Notes: generated by a model from the sequence alone, not told the origin. A DNA stretch of 64,000 bases from Pseudofabraea citricarpa (GCA_029641185.1 JAPWGK010000001.1:1066501-1130500); one strand, 5' to 3'; positions 9,049-20,628 are shown, numbered from the stretch's first letter. A program made the numbers and translations.

Positions 9049-11106
9049 ATGTTCACCACAAAAGGCCTTTTCTCCAAGGTCCCGTGCCCTCACCAAGAAC
9101 GATGCATGCTCCCAAAATGTATTTTCTTGCATGGGCCGGTTGAAACCCAAGAGCCTGCGGGAAGCAGACAATCAGCCTCTGCAGCTAGAAGTGCAGATGA
9201 TCAAGATGGCCAGAGAAAACGACGCAGGGTTGAGCTTGAGCTTGACGAGGGAGAGCATCCAGTAAAAGCTAAAGGGGGACTGGATTCGCCAGCTGCTGTT
9301 GTTCAGCCTCGCGATGAGCGTTCTTCCAAGCCATCATCTGTAAAGCCAACCAATGCAGTTCCCCAAAAGAAAGTCTCATCGCTGCAAAGACCAATATCAC
9401 CACCGCCTTTACGCCGTGCAACATTGACCACACCAGCTCAAAAAGTAGCTCCCCGGACACCAGACAAAGCCCCCTTGAAGAAAGAAGCTCTTAACCCTCG
9501 CACGCTGCAAAAGGGTGCTCCGGCATCACATGATATGAGGTTCAGACTACTTCGGGCTTTGCACGAGCAGTTTGTACGCTTGAATTCGGAATTGGCCAAG
9601 GACGCAAATAATGAAGAGGAAAAGCTTGTCTTGTCAGAACAGGAACTCATCACGAAGGCATTGGATATTGAAGAAAATGCTACTGCCGTAGCCTCAATCT
9701 ACTCTAATGTGGTTAAGAATAACATACTCGTTTACAAGCGGATGAAGGTTGGACAATGGAAGACTGAACGGGAAAAAGACATTGCTCAAGAGAAAGCACT
9801 CAAAGCAACAGCAGTGACCGACTCACCATTTGCGAAACCCCTTGGATCACCAAAAATCATCGACACTGGGCTCAATTCAAAAGAGGAGATTACGTTACTC
9901 TCAAGGCTTCATACACCAGTGGAAGATCTTTCAAGGCATGGTTATGTCAGTAAAGTCCCTACAGATGCAGATGTTTTATTGGCAAAGCGTGGGATGGATA
10001 CCTCGAAAGGCTGGGAAGTTTGTGATCGATGCAAGGCTCGCTTTCAGGTGTTCCCCGATCGCCGTGAGGAAGATGGTGCGCTTACATCTGGAGGCATCTG
10101 TACATACCATTTTGGTAAACCGTTCTGGCAAGATCGCTCCGCTACTGATCCGACAGCGAAACGCGAGAAAAGGTATAGATGCTGTGGCCAAGCGATGGGC
10201 GACTCACCAGGGTGTACACAAGCTGATACTCATGTGTTCAAAATTTCCGAGGTCAAAAGATTAGCTTCCGTCTTGAACTTCATTGAAACGCCAGCCAATA
10301 TTAATGCTACTCCAGAGAAGCCCGTGTGTATTGACGGAGAGATGGGATTTACCGTTCATGGACTGGAACTGATTCGTCTGACAGCCACTTCGTGGCCTAG
10401 TGGTGAAGAGCTTTTAGATGTGCTAGTCAAGCCAGTGGGCATTGTTCTCGACCTCAACTCTCGCTATTCGGGTATATGGCCGGAGGATATGGTTGAGGCT
10501 ATACCATGGGATGCAGAAGAGCCTACCAATTCCAACAACTCAAAACGCAAATTGAAGATTGCCTCTTCCCCAGCCGAGGCACGCTCACTTCTACTTAATC
10601 ACCTCTCTCCACAAACACCATTGATCGGCCATGGTCTCGAAAACGATCTCAATGCAGTCCGTCTCATACACCCAACCCTTATCGATACAGCTTTATTGTT
10701 CCCACATAAAATGGGACTTCCATATAGAAACGGATTGAAAATGCTCATGCAGATACACCTCAACCGAACGATCCAAGTGACGTCTAACCTCGATGGGAAA
10801 ATTGTGGGACATGACAGTAAAGAAGACGCCAATGCAGCAGGGGATCTCGTCAGGTTTGCCGTCGGTAACGAATGGGCAAAGATGAAGAGAGAGGGTTGGA
10901 AATTGATGGGTGGAGCTTTTCTCCCTCCTACGCCTAAGACTGCCCCAGCTCTTGAGTTTTCCTCCGTGCCCAAGGGACCTAGGCTAACTGTTGAAGAACT
11001 TGAGCGAGATCCCACGGTTGTTGTGCCAAGAAGGGTCATTTCTGCAAAGCAGACCGGCGAGAAAAGACAAAGAGATGAAATGGAGGAGGGAGAATTGAAC
11101 TATTAG
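9049..11106 (+). CDS. REX3: RNA exonuclease REX3-like (DEDDh family)
   Basis: A single open frame of 685 residues. The N-terminus carries a C3H-like zinc-binding cluster (CPHQERCMLPKCIFLHG, residues about 13-30), as found in fungal REX3 proteins. A long polar linker and a helical region follow. A second Cys-rich patch (CDRCKARF, then GICTYHFGKP, CCGQ and CTQADTHVF) spans about 325-400. The exonuclease core has the first acidic pair in IDGEMGFT (D429, E431), LIGHGLENDLNAV (D533) and the terminal GHDSKEDANAAGDLVRF (H588, D593), which make up the DEDDh set. Relatives trim 3' ends of structured RNAs such as RNase MRP RNA and snoRNAs. The ATG chosen is the first in frame and directly precedes the zinc cluster. 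Confidence 0.88.
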   Translation: MFTTKGLFSKVPCPHQERCMLPKCIFLHGPVETQEPAGSRQSASAARSADDQDGQRKRRRVELELDEGEHPVKAKGGLDSPAAVVQPRDERSSKPSSVKPTNAVPQKKVSSLQRPISPPPLRRATLTTPAQKVAPRTPDKAPLKKEALNPRTLQKGAPASHDMRFRLLRALHEQFVRLNSELAKDANNEEEKLVLSEQELITKALDIEENATAVASIYSNVVKNNILVYKRMKVGQWKTEREKDIAQEKALKATAVTDSPFAKPLGSPKIIDTGLNSKEEITLLSRLHTPVEDLSRHGYVSKVPTDADVLLAKRGMDTSKGWEVCDRCKARFQVFPDRREEDGALTSGGICTYHFGKPFWQDRSATDPTAKREKRYRCCGQAMGDSPGCTQADTHVFKISEVKRLASVLNFIETPANINATPEKPVCIDGEMGFTVHGLELIRLTATSWPSGEELLDVLVKPVGIVLDLNSRYSGIWPEDMVEAIPWDAEEPTNSNNSKRKLKIASSPAEARSLLLNHLSPQTPLIGHGLENDLNAVRLIHPTLIDTALLFPHKMGLPYRNGLKMLMQIHLNRTIQVTSNLDGKIVGHDSKEDANAAGDLVRFAVGNEWAKMKREGWKLMGGAFLPPTPKTAPALEFSSVPKGPRLTVEELERDPTVVVPRRVISAKQTGEKRQRDEMEEGELNY

Positions 11107-11966
11107 CTCTGTGGAAGAGCCATTATTGTATATCATGATGAGTCTAGAAAGACTTTACAGGCCGTTATTAGTGGTCATCGGGGCATCTAAACACAGAAAT
11201 ACCCAGGACCCGCTACGTAGGAGCGATAGCGGAATGAATCAGGCATTTCATTCCACAATTGCAACTCTTCTGTTATCTGTCATAGGGCCTGGATACGGCT
11301 CGATTAAGGAAGTCTTCTTTGTGACTCGACCAAGTGACCGGTCATGTTATGGTTTTCCATCCAGAAATAACTACTTATCCAGTCAAGGCATCAAAGCCCA
11401 GTTGTAGATGCTAGAGCCATGCATGAAAATTGAAGAAAGAATAGGCTAAGGGGGGCTAAAAGGAGGTTCTTTTACTAGGATCTACCTAAGCAGGCCCCCA
11501 CTCGTAGGTTCACCGTGAAATATCCACTGATGCAAAAAACTAGTGGCTTTTTTGTGATGTCGACCATGTTATTTTGATCGGATATTCCCGGGTTCCCCTT
11601 TGGAAAATAGCTTTACGTTGTATTTTCTTTTATTGTCCGCGTACAAAGCCATGTGAGTAAACATGATGCTGTGTTCATGTTAACGCGCAAGTATGCTTGT
11701 CAGAATACGACTTGGTCTATATGAAGGCTGATTCTTTGAAGTTCTTGATGCTTACAAAGAAGTATTAGAGTGACTGGAAAGGGTAGGTAAACAGAGACCA
11801 ACCCAGCCTTTTCCATCCGCCGCGAAGTGACAGGATCAAGAATCATTTCTAGGGAATTTATTATCGTGTAAAAATAAGATCACAAACCAGTGCCCATTGC
11901 CACACCACAACCAACGCCTCGTTCCTTAGCCTCCTATAAAACGCCTTTCATCATTTCATAATGACC
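11107..11966. other. Convergent intergenic region
   Basis: About 860 bp between the 3' ends of REX3 and RFC5. Only short ORFs occur, together with a G-rich run (AAGGGGGGCT near 11449) and an opposed C-rich run near 11495. No RNA gene or repeat was recognised. Confidence 0.5.
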
Positions 11967-13149
11967 TCAAGAGAAATCCATACTCATAAGATATTCCTCG
12001 AGGATCCTCATAAACTTCGCAACGAAAGCCTCCAGATGAAAGATGACCTTGGTTCCCATGCGAATGCGGTGTTCATAAAAAGCAGACCATCTGATAACAT
12101 CGGCTTTGAGAGCATCATCGATCAGAGGGATCAGCTTGAAAGTAAGCGTCTTGAGGATAGTCGTCGGTGGAATACAATGTGTGAGCAGATCGTATAACTT
12201 CGCGCGGACCTGCAGGATACGTGCTGGTGTGTGTTCTTCCATAATTTCCTTTGCGATACTACTGATCAGTGATTCCCAATCTGGTGGTGGGATCGGTGTC
12301 GTATCCGATACCTTTTCACTATAAGAAAGAAATCCCGCATTAGTTTCTGCCCTTTTCTCAGATCTGCGTGCAAGGAGGTAAAACGTACTTCTGCGCATGT
12401 ACAGCCTCATACATCAACAGCGCCCTCCGCAGATTTCTCCCGCTCTCCTGCGCTATTCTCAAATTCAATGCCTTCGCAACTGGCCATCCTTCCTTCTTGC
12501 CGCTCCGTTCGAGGGCTGTGCAGATTTCTGCCTCCGACGGCGCTGCAACCCTCACCAGCAACGTCCGACTCCGGATCGGGGCGATGATATTGGCCGTGCT
12601 ATTCGCCAGCAGGATCAATCTCAGATTCGGGCTGTATTTCTCCATCGTTCTCCTGAGCGCTGCTTGCGCATCGCGTGTTAGATGGTCCGCTTCATTGATG
12701 ACGACGACCTTGAACCGTTGTTTAGCACTCTGGTCCACCTGCTGCGTCTGCGCGACCTCCTTCAGCAGATCCTGCACCACTACTCTATCGTAGTTCCCGA
12801 CGTCTGAAGGCGTAATCTCGAGATGGTATACGGATGATACGATGTTGAATTCTAGCTTGCGGTTCGATGTTGTTTGGAAAACTCGTGAGTCGATCTTGAT
12901 CTTCTCTACTCCAGGCCCGTACAGTTCTTTCAACGTCGCTACGATGCGTGTTTTCTTCCCCGCTCCTGATGGGCCGTAGACTAGTAAATGAGGGAAATCT
13001 CCACTTTGTGCCTGTGGTCGTTAGAAGGATCCTGAATCTAAGAAAATGCATGCAGTACTCACAAGAGAACGTAGACGCTCGGAAAGATCAGTGTGGTACG
13101 ACAATTGGTCGAGAGACCTAGGTCGGTGTTTGTCTACGAGAAGTGCCAT
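11967..13149 (-). CDS. RFC5: Replication factor C subunit 5 (clamp loader)
   Basis: Exons 13149-13063, 13011-12389 and 12318-11967 join with GTGAGT and GTACGT donors (phases 0 and 2), giving 353 residues, the standard length. It begins MALLVDKHRPRSLDQLSYH. Walker A is GPSGAGKKT (residues about 42-50), the Walker B-like motif is VVINEADHLT, and the SRC-type motif reads PIRSRTLLVRV, with Thr in place of Cys. The second splice restores HAQNEKVSDTTPIPPPDW, a family hallmark. The C-terminal helical collar runs to the end. RFC5 (equivalent to mammalian RFC3) is a small subunit of the RFC pentamer that loads PCNA at primer ends and also serves alternative checkpoint and cohesion loaders in the nucleus. 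Confidence 0.95.
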
Positions 13150-13912
13150 TTTAATAGTGTGTTATTTGCTGTATGGTTGTCTTGGAAAGTTGGACGCTTT
13201 TTGGAGGAGGTTGAAGATCTGCTCGGGTCAAGGAGACGCGACTTTTCGTAGTCGCGTCACAACCCACGCGCTTTTATAGTGCTCACGTGACCGGTAGGCA
13301 ATTGAGACAATGCAGCTGAATGTTCTGATCTTTAGACCTTGTACGGAAGGTGTTGCATTCCCATTTCCGGCCTTGGTGGATATATTATTAATAATTACAT
13401 AGATATGGATGCTGCTGGAAACAATACAAAATTTAAGAGAACATTTTATCAAAATCTTGCATATGTCGTGGTCAAGGCTTTCAGGAGCATAAACAAACCA
13501 TCAATCTGTAAGATAAAATGTGTTAATTTGAAGTTTGAATTGATGAGGACTGCTCCTGAGGACTTGGGAATACCAAGATATTACCTCTTTTCAGTAAAGA
13601 AGTTGGTTATCTTGGGTACGGAAGACATAGATTGCTCGCTTAACGTCTGCGATATTAAACAGACAGCGGCCAATATCAAACCAAGTGTATGAGTAGTGTA
13701 TGAGTTTCACACGCAATTATAAGGCTGAGAGTGGTTAAAAATGTCATATTTGTTAAGCGACCCGCCTCATTATGTATATAGCCTACCAGGCCGTCCGTTC
13801 TAAATAATGCTAAATCGCTCCATTCTAAAGCCTACCCAAAACGCCAGGTCCAAATGCAACTCGTATACCCATTACTTGTTAATTTACTTTTCCTCCACAA
13901 AACCGCCAAATC
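13150..13912. other. Intergenic region between RFC5 start and MFS transporter 3' end
   Basis: About 760 bp that includes the RFC5 promoter elements listed separately. An AT-rich 117-codon plus-strand ORF (13339-13692) shows no domain and has low-complexity composition. It was not accepted as a gene. Confidence 0.5.
13235..13270. promoter_or_regulatory. CGCG-core inverted repeat in the RFC5 promoter (MCB-like)
   Basis: GACGCGAC at 13235-13242 and its perfect reverse complement GTCGCGTC at 13251-13258 flank an 8-bp spacer, and a third ACGCG lies at 13266-13270. They sit 86-122 bp upstream of the RFC5 start. In fungi, MBF-type factors (Mbp1/Swi6) bind ACGCGT-like boxes in G1/S DNA-replication genes. 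Placement in front of a clamp-loader gene fits this, but the sites match only the CGCG core. Confidence 0.55.
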
Positions 13913-15673
13913 TTAAATAGAAGGACTAAACTTGCTAGCAGCACGAATCTTCGAGCCGTAAATGAAGAACAGAACGGGTACTGGGATTAAAGCAACACAG
14001 AGAAACCCGAGCAGACTTGTAGCCCAATTCACCCCTAAAGTATGATACATAGCTGTCGCAAAGAGAGGAAATCCAGCTCCTGCAAAAGAACGCAGGAGGG
14101 TGTTGGCAGCAAGGGCGGAATTTGCATGCCACAAGTATACGTCGATGATATAATTCAAGCCGCTCAAAAAAATCATAAGGATTCCCCAGCCGATTGGAAT
14201 ACCAGCCAGAGCTTGTGGAACCCATGTTATGTGTGGACTCGAGGTCCATCCAAACCAGAAGAGCCCTGCTGGAAGAATGAACGCTCCAAGTATCATGGGG
14301 GGGAGTCTCTCCTCTGGAACGACCTTTCCGTGTTTCTTAAGCTTGCGTGCAAACCGGGTCTTCGTAATGACAGTGATGGTGATAGAGCCACATACAACAC
14401 CGAGGAAGATACCGAGAAATGGCAAAGCTCCCACACCTGCATTCCATCCACGCTCTTCTTGGAAGGAGATTGGGTAGGCAGTGAAAAAAAGATAAAGGAT
14501 GCCGTAAATCAATGCCATATAAAGAGTGATGAGTGTCAAGATAGGCTCTTTAATAAGCATGATAAAAGGACGTAAGAAGTAAGTGTGGATGATAGCATGA
14601 AGATCCACCTGGTTCTCATCAGCCTTAGCATGAATAGCCCAGTTCTTCTGCTCGAAGCGAAGTTTCTTCGCTCGCTGTTGGAGAAGTTTTGGATGCGAAG
14701 TCTCGGGCACAAGAATGAGACCTATGAAACCGAATAGTGAAGCCATAATCAAGGTGATCCATGCCGTCCATCTCCATCCGAGATATGATTGTGTGATGAA
14801 GCCACCCATGATAGGACCAGCAATAGGACCAATAAAGGTGGCAGCAGCGAAAACGCAAACTGCTACACCTCGATCCACTGGACCCCAAAAGTCTGCGAGT
14901 GCGCCTCCAACGATGGCAAGCGGCGCTGAACCAAAGAAGCCACCAAAGAAGCGACATAGCATTATTGTGTAGAGGTTTTGTGCAACGGCTACTGGGATCT
15001 GAAATATGGCGAAGATGGCATATCCGATGAAGAGTGGCGCCTTTCTCCCGTAGAGTTCGGATGCGGGACCCCAAATCTAGAATACAAATTAGTAATTATT
15101 GCAAGCAAAGTAGCTTTAGGATTTACTTACAAGTGGCCCTGCTGCAAACCCAAGAACGAAGAGTGAAGTTCCGAGAGTTGATACTTCTGTACTGACATTG
15201 TAGAGCGCGGCTACAGGCCTTGTAGCATTGCTGAAGACCGACGATGCAAATGTAATTACAAAGGTCATAAAACCCATTGCAATAGTAATAATCCATTTCT
15301 TAGTGAGTGAAAAGTTCATAGGATTACCGGGATCAGAAGGGCCATCCCACTCGATTAGATTTGGGTCTCGCTCTCTCTCCTCTCTTGTACCCTCTTCTGG
15401 GTCTGGCGGATTAGCATCATCCTCGTCGCCTTTCTCAAGATCTTTCAAGCTGCCGTTAATCGTGTTTCCTGAGATGTCTCCGTCGCTACTTTGTCGTTGT
15501 TTGTGAAGCTGTTGAGAATTTTCATCGGCTAGAGGATCCGGAGATCTAAGTTGGTTCGACATGTTGGAATTTTTCTCAACCAGCGTATCTAAATGTTCAT
15601 GGCTATAAGCTGGACTTGGAACCTGAGTTCTGTCTGTATCCTGGGAAGCTCGCATCTTATAAGATGGTTGCAA
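13913..15673 (-). CDS. MFS transporter, DHA1 (drug:H+/polyamine antiporter) type
   Basis: Exons 15673-15131 and 15076-13913 join across a 54-nt phase-0 intron (GTAAGT...TTCTAG), giving 568 residues. A long acidic cytoplasmic N-tail (about 110 residues, many D/E/S) precedes NLIEWDGPSDPGNPMNFS, typical of fungal DHA1 proteins. About twelve hydrophobic segments follow. Motif A between TM2 and TM3 is reconstructed by the splice: AAGPL|IWGPASELYGRKAP. The FFGGFFGSAPLAIVGG and VAVCVFAAATFIGPIAGPIMGGF stretches match the TM4/TM5 antiporter signature region. Relatives (Tpo1/Flr1/Mfs1 groups) export polyamines, azoles or toxins across the plasma membrane. The substrate cannot be read from sequence. 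In-frame ATGs at the seventh codon and at the MSNQLRS segment are alternative starts. Confidence 0.9.
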
Positions 15674-17044
15674 AGGGACGACCAGGTATCGGAGCGAATG
15701 TGCAACCGGGGTATGTGGGTCTTGGAGGCTATGCTAATAGACAGGTAACAATATGGACGAGACAGATCTTAAATCAGATAGGGGAATCAACTACTTGTTT
15801 GCAGAGTAGTTGGAAATGGATGTAAAGTACAATGTGAACCTTGTGGAGTTGATATATATTCAATGAAAGACCTGGCATCCAGCGAGCACTTGCTAAGATA
15901 CAGATGACTTCATTACTAACAACAGCACAGAGGCTTGAGGATAATGCACCCTCGGCACCTCAAAGACGATCCTTCGCACTTACAAAATGTCCGACACTAG
16001 ATGACGACAAAGAAAAGGGAATGGAGATAATGGAGCACACCATATTGGACTTAACTCCGCTTCATACCGACTGGCTGGGTGTGGCAAGCACGCAGGTAAG
16101 AGTCAACAACAATGAAGTTGAGTGATTGATTACAAAATGATAGATTTGAGGCCGAAGAGCGAAGAGCGAAGCTTTTGGGGTGGATTATCTAGCTACTTTA
16201 GGGCCATGCCGCTTACCCGAGATGCATCTGATGCCAGTAGTGAACTCTAAGCGGCCTTAAAGGTTCAAATTCGCCGCATCTACGGAGCGTCGTCTATGCT
16301 TTTCTGACGACCTCGATGTTCGGCTTTACAGAGTTACTCGTAATCTTATAAGATGATTCATCAGCCATGTCATCTTCGCAGGATGTTTCGTTGCATCCGT
16401 CTATGACTCTGAAAGCAATAAAGGTCGAGAGGGGAAACGGAAACAAAGACACGGCTATGGCCTTTTAAACATTTGACGGACCGAGGCACCACTGACATCA
16501 TCGGCGTGGTACTACTACACGGCAATTAGGTTCTTGGCCAATCCTTAAATGTCCATTCTCTTTAAATCAAATTAAACCAGTAACACAACTCCGCTCGCTT
16601 CGTGGATAAGCCAGCTCACCAACTCTCCGACTTAGGATAAGACGAGCTTACAACAATTGTCAAGAATCACCGAATTATCCGGGCTTGTTTCCAGGATTTT
16701 GCCTCGTCAGCGATCGCTTAAGATTGTGAGCAAAGAACGAAGGATTTAAACTGCAGATAGAATTTATATCTAAATAAAACAATTAGGCAGGAACTTTATG
16801 CTAGTCCCAGATCTCGTTAAGCTACAGAGTTGCCATCTTTCTCCCGGCTGACTTCTAAACTAGTAGGGGCCTTTTCTCTCGAGGCCCAATAAAACAGTTA
16901 TAGTGAATTCAGAGTGAAACGTTTAACATATAAGTCAATATAATCCACCAACAGCCATCCAACAACGTAAAATATACAAGAAGAGAAACACACCTTTATA
17001 ATCTAAACACAATAAGACAACAAATCGCCATTTCAGGAGAGCGG
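15674..17044. other. Intergenic region, promoter of the MFS gene
   Basis: About 1.37 kb with no supported gene. Short ORFs near 15904-16125 show no domain. A GAAGAGCGAAGAGCGAAG direct repeat lies near 16153. A GGTTCAAATTC word near 16262 resembles a tRNA B box, but no tRNA could be folded around it. Confidence 0.5.
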
Positions 17045-19926
17045 TTATTGACAACTGAATGGAGACGTAGTTGTGAGACATGTTCCACCACCACCGCACT
17101 GTTAAGATGTTATTAGCAAGGAATAACCTGCATTATTGGAGTTTACATACGCCTTCAGATGTCCCACAATAGCATAATCCATATTTACAAGTCTCATTTT
17201 CATTGCACTAAGGCCACGTTAGAAGGATAAGTTCAGTGTCTTGTGGGTACTAAACTGACCTGATATGCTATGAATCCACAGTTGGAGGTATCATTGCTCA
17301 GGTCAAGACAAGTTCCGTTCAGGCATTCCGGGCTTGTACCTGGACACTTGTTGCCAATTGCTCCACAGTTGTCGGCACTGTCCGAAAGTGAAGTACAAGT
17401 TCCATTAACACACGAATCCTGAACCCCGGAATCATTTTCACCACACTACAATTATGTATGTAAGTGAATTGTTTAGGGGGGAGGCTTCTACTATACTCAC
17501 CACCAAGCCTGCCAGGCCGCAATTATTTGGATCGGTCTGCAAATTCACACATTGCCCATAGTGGCAAGTATCAAAGGGGGGTTTGCAGACATTTCCTATA
17601 GAGCCACAGTTGATATCGTCAATGTACTCATAGATGCAGTAACCACCAGGGGTGCAAAGTCCCGGCTCTGATCCGCACTATATGGTTTTTAGTATCCAAC
17701 GCTCTCCGTTGGTTGTTTTGGCTTACGTTGCATTCATCAGTACAAGGGAAACAGCCTCGAGGAGAAACCGATGCACACGCTCCAGGAATACCATTTTCGA
17801 TAGAACCAGTGCTAGTGTCGCACTCATATGGTACACCGTAGAAACTTGAATAGCCAAGACACTGAATTTGCTGTGTTATTGTAAGGCTTTTAAGGTGGCA
17901 AGACTTTACATACGCTATTTCCACATGTACCGCAATTCGAAATGGTCTGATTGACACAAGCTCCATCGCAGAATATCTGAGTACCGGTGCAAGCTGATTC
18001 CTGTAAGCTAAGAGAACCCATCGATCATTGCAAACAGCATACCTCCTGGAGTTTCTGACGGGGTAGCTGTGCTACTGCTAGTTCCTCCGGTACTGCTACT
18101 CGGAATGATTAAAGTGCTAGATGCTGTATCTTGTGTAATGGAACTTGTGGTTTTCGTGGCGGAACTGGCATTCTCAGTAGTGGAGCTACTAATAGCGGTA
18201 CTAGAGTTTTCAGAGCTTGTGCTAGATATGCTCGATGAAGTAGGTTCCACAGTTTCTGTAGTACTCGTTGTGCTACTTGCAGGAACCGAACTCACTGATA
18301 CTGCACTAGAGATACTTGCTGTAGTAGACACTCCAGGTTCTTTAGTACTTGTTGTACTACTTGTAGAGCTTGAACTCTCTGAAACTGCACTTGAGATAAT
18401 TGCTGTAGTAGACACTGCAGGATCTTTAGTACTTATTGTGCTACTTGTAGAGCCTGAACTCTCTGAAAATTCGCTTGAGATGCTTGCTATAGTAGATCCC
18501 CCGGTTTCTTTAGTACTTGTTATGATGCTTGCAGGATTCGAAGTCTCCGAGAATGCACTAGAAATACTTGCTGTAATAGATCCACTGGTTTCTTTAGTAC
18601 TAGCTGTGCTGCTTGCAGGACCCGAACTCTCTGAGACTGGATTTGAGAAAATCGAGCTTGTAGAAACCGAACTTGTCGAAACTGAACTTGTAAAACCGGA
18701 GCTTATGGAAACTGTACTCGAGGAAAGTGAAATTGTGTTTTCGGTCAAGCTTGAAGACAATGAAGAGCTTGAAGACCCAGAAGATCCGGTTGAAGTGAAA
18801 ATAGTCGATGAAGTACTGCTGGATCCTTCGCTAGTAGTGATTGGTAGTATCGAAAGTTCTCTTGTATTTGAAGAAGAAGAAGAAGAAGATAATGATGATA
18901 ATGATAATAAAGAAGAAGATGATGATAACGACGAAGAAGAAGTGCTTGAAGAAACAATAGGAACTATAATCGTTAACTTTCAAGAGTCCCACCTCCAGTT
19001 GTGCAGCATACCTGGCAATACGCTTAATGTAACAGTGATGCAATTATTAACCGAGCTGCCATCAAATACGGCGCGGATCGTCTCTCCGAGAAGACAGAAA
19101 GCAGCTTCTCCATTTGTGAAGATAGCATTAACCCAGGACAAGCCGTTGCCAGAAATCACAAAAGAACTCGAAACACTTCCACTCGAGCCTGTCCCGAAAA
19201 TTGCGGAGGCATTCCCAGGAAAGTCGACCGAGAATGGGAGACCGCTAGTAAGAAGTTGTTGGTTAATTATTGTAAATATTGAAGCCTGGAAGTCATCTCT
19301 CACCACAAGGCCAGTGAAGGTGAGATAGAGGCCAGTGGTATCTTGCTGACGTTTCACTTTCGAGCCAACGGTATTGATCCCGACAATGAAGGGAGTAGTA
19401 GACCTGTTTAGCTTAGTTCTATGCAAATTTACATCTGAAGCCAAGGCTCGGAGAAAGTTACCCATATCACTTACGATATTGCTTCCGCCGATGTTGGAGA
19501 AGGGGTTCCAATCGCAGTTGAGGTGTAGGTGTATGTGGTAGTTACTGTAGCCGAAACGACATGTGTAGAAGTTGCACCCATATTTGTCATCGATTTAGAT
19601 GTTGTCGTTTCTATCGTGCTAGCGAGTGCAGAAGTTTCACCGACATTTGTTGTCGATGTAGATGTTGTCGTTTCTATAGCGGTGACGATGGTGCTCAGAT
19701 GGGTGGGAGCATTATTAATATTAATTTGTACGCCACCGTTGATGTTGATAATCGTATTTGCTTCAAAATATTCGTTTATCACCACAGGGTGATATGTTAG
19801 AATTGGGAATTCAACTTCCAGAGTCCGGTTAGTACATATAACCTGCCTCTTTTCCAATTTGAGGCCGTGAACATCAGAGAAAATTGACAAAAATAAAGCT
19901 CGGGTGAGCAGAGAGTGTAAGAACAT
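17045..19926 (-). CDS. Secreted Ser/Thr-rich, Cys-rich modular surface protein
   Basis: Nine exons are inferred: 19926-19475, 19403-19012, 18963-18043, 17993-17914, 17870-17727, 17677-17501, 17445-17260, 17207-17151 and 17098-17045, totalling 820 residues with every phase consistent. The N-terminus is a signal peptide (MFLHSLLTRALFLSIF...) followed by a Kex2-like KR. Then come a Thr-rich linker and a compact domain (PFIVGINTVGSKVKRQQ...VFDGSSVNNCITV) resembling an uncharacterised domain of fungal secreted proteins. A poly-Ser stretch and five 28-residue Ser/Thr repeats follow. The C-terminal six exons carry NCGxxG and C-x-N-G-T-C modules with many N-glycosylation sequons. No GPI tail is seen. 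A wall-associated adhesin or mucin is likely by architecture; no enzymatic function is evident. An upstream in-frame ATG at 19953 would weaken the signal peptide. Confidence 0.75.
18209..18628 (-). repeat. Five tandem 84-bp (28-residue) Ser/Thr repeats
   Basis: Within exon 3 of the Cys-rich surface protein, a 28-residue unit (SS-x-P-A-S-S-T-x-S-T-K-E-x-G-x-S-T-x-A-S-I-S-S-x-x-S-E) occurs five times in direct tandem. The copies have diverged but show no length change. Such arrays are typical of O-mannosylated stalks and are prone to copy-number change. Confidence 0.85.
18866..18948. repeat. GAA/GAT trinucleotide-rich tract coding poly-Ser
   Basis: An imperfect run of GAA, GAT and AAT triplets on the plus strand. 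On the minus strand it reads TCT/TCA/TTA and encodes Ser/Leu in the surface-protein gene. Confidence 0.8.
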
Positions 19927-20628
19927 AATGAGCGGCCGATTTGAAAATGTCAAGGATAAGTGCTGCTACCTCTCGTACTGAAGATATCGCAGCGTGAGTA
20001 TGTTTATGTATTGAGCATAGATGATACTTTGTGGCTGAGGCTGATATGCACCTACTTGTTACTGTAATTGGGCCATTCCACAGAGAAATTTCTGGGTCAT
20101 GGTTCAACTTTAAAGCAAACTTAAATGTTGAAGCTTCAAAAAAGAATGAAAGACTCTCACCTAGTAGAGTCACAGCTTTAATTTCCAAGGAATGTACTAG
20201 AACGAAAATGCATGCTAGAATTCCTCATGGGCCCAACGGATTCTGATTGTGACTGAATCAGTCTCGATCCTGAGTCTCGAAATTCTTTTCTGTATATCAG
20301 ATGCAATGAAAAGTAGCATAACTTCAATAGTACTATACTATATATTACATTGAGGATATCATGCTTGCTTATTACATCATGACCATCATTGGAACTTTTG
20401 ACATGCGTTCCAAGTATACACCTCTAAGAGTAATATCAGCTGGTGCATATTCCAACTGCGGCGCAGTGGATGAAAATCATCTAACTTGAACGGTTATTTT
20501 CTAGGTTTATTAGCATGTCATCTCGTACATCGTCAATCATTTACATTAGCAATCGCTATCAGGAGGGTGTTTATCACCTGTAACTTTCATCTCACACATA
20601 TGCTATCGCTACAAGAGTTCATAATATA
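19927..20628. other. Intergenic region
   Basis: About 700 bp between the surface-protein start and the 3' end of the next minus-strand gene. It is AT-rich and has no supported coding frame. Confidence 0.55.

Noticed and set aside
13339..13692. 117-codon plus-strand ORF
   Set aside because: AT-driven Lys/Ile/Asn-rich composition with no motif. It lies in the spacer between RFC5 and the transporter.
16250..16290. GGTTCAAATTC word resembling a tRNA B box
   Set aside because: No matching A box, acceptor stem or anticodon arm could be placed upstream.
18069..19328. 419-codon plus-strand ORF rich in Val/Leu/Glu
   Set aside because: It is antisense to the Ser/Thr repeat region. The biased, repeated codons on the minus strand keep the opposite frame open. 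The minus strand has a signal peptide, Cys modules and consistent splicing.
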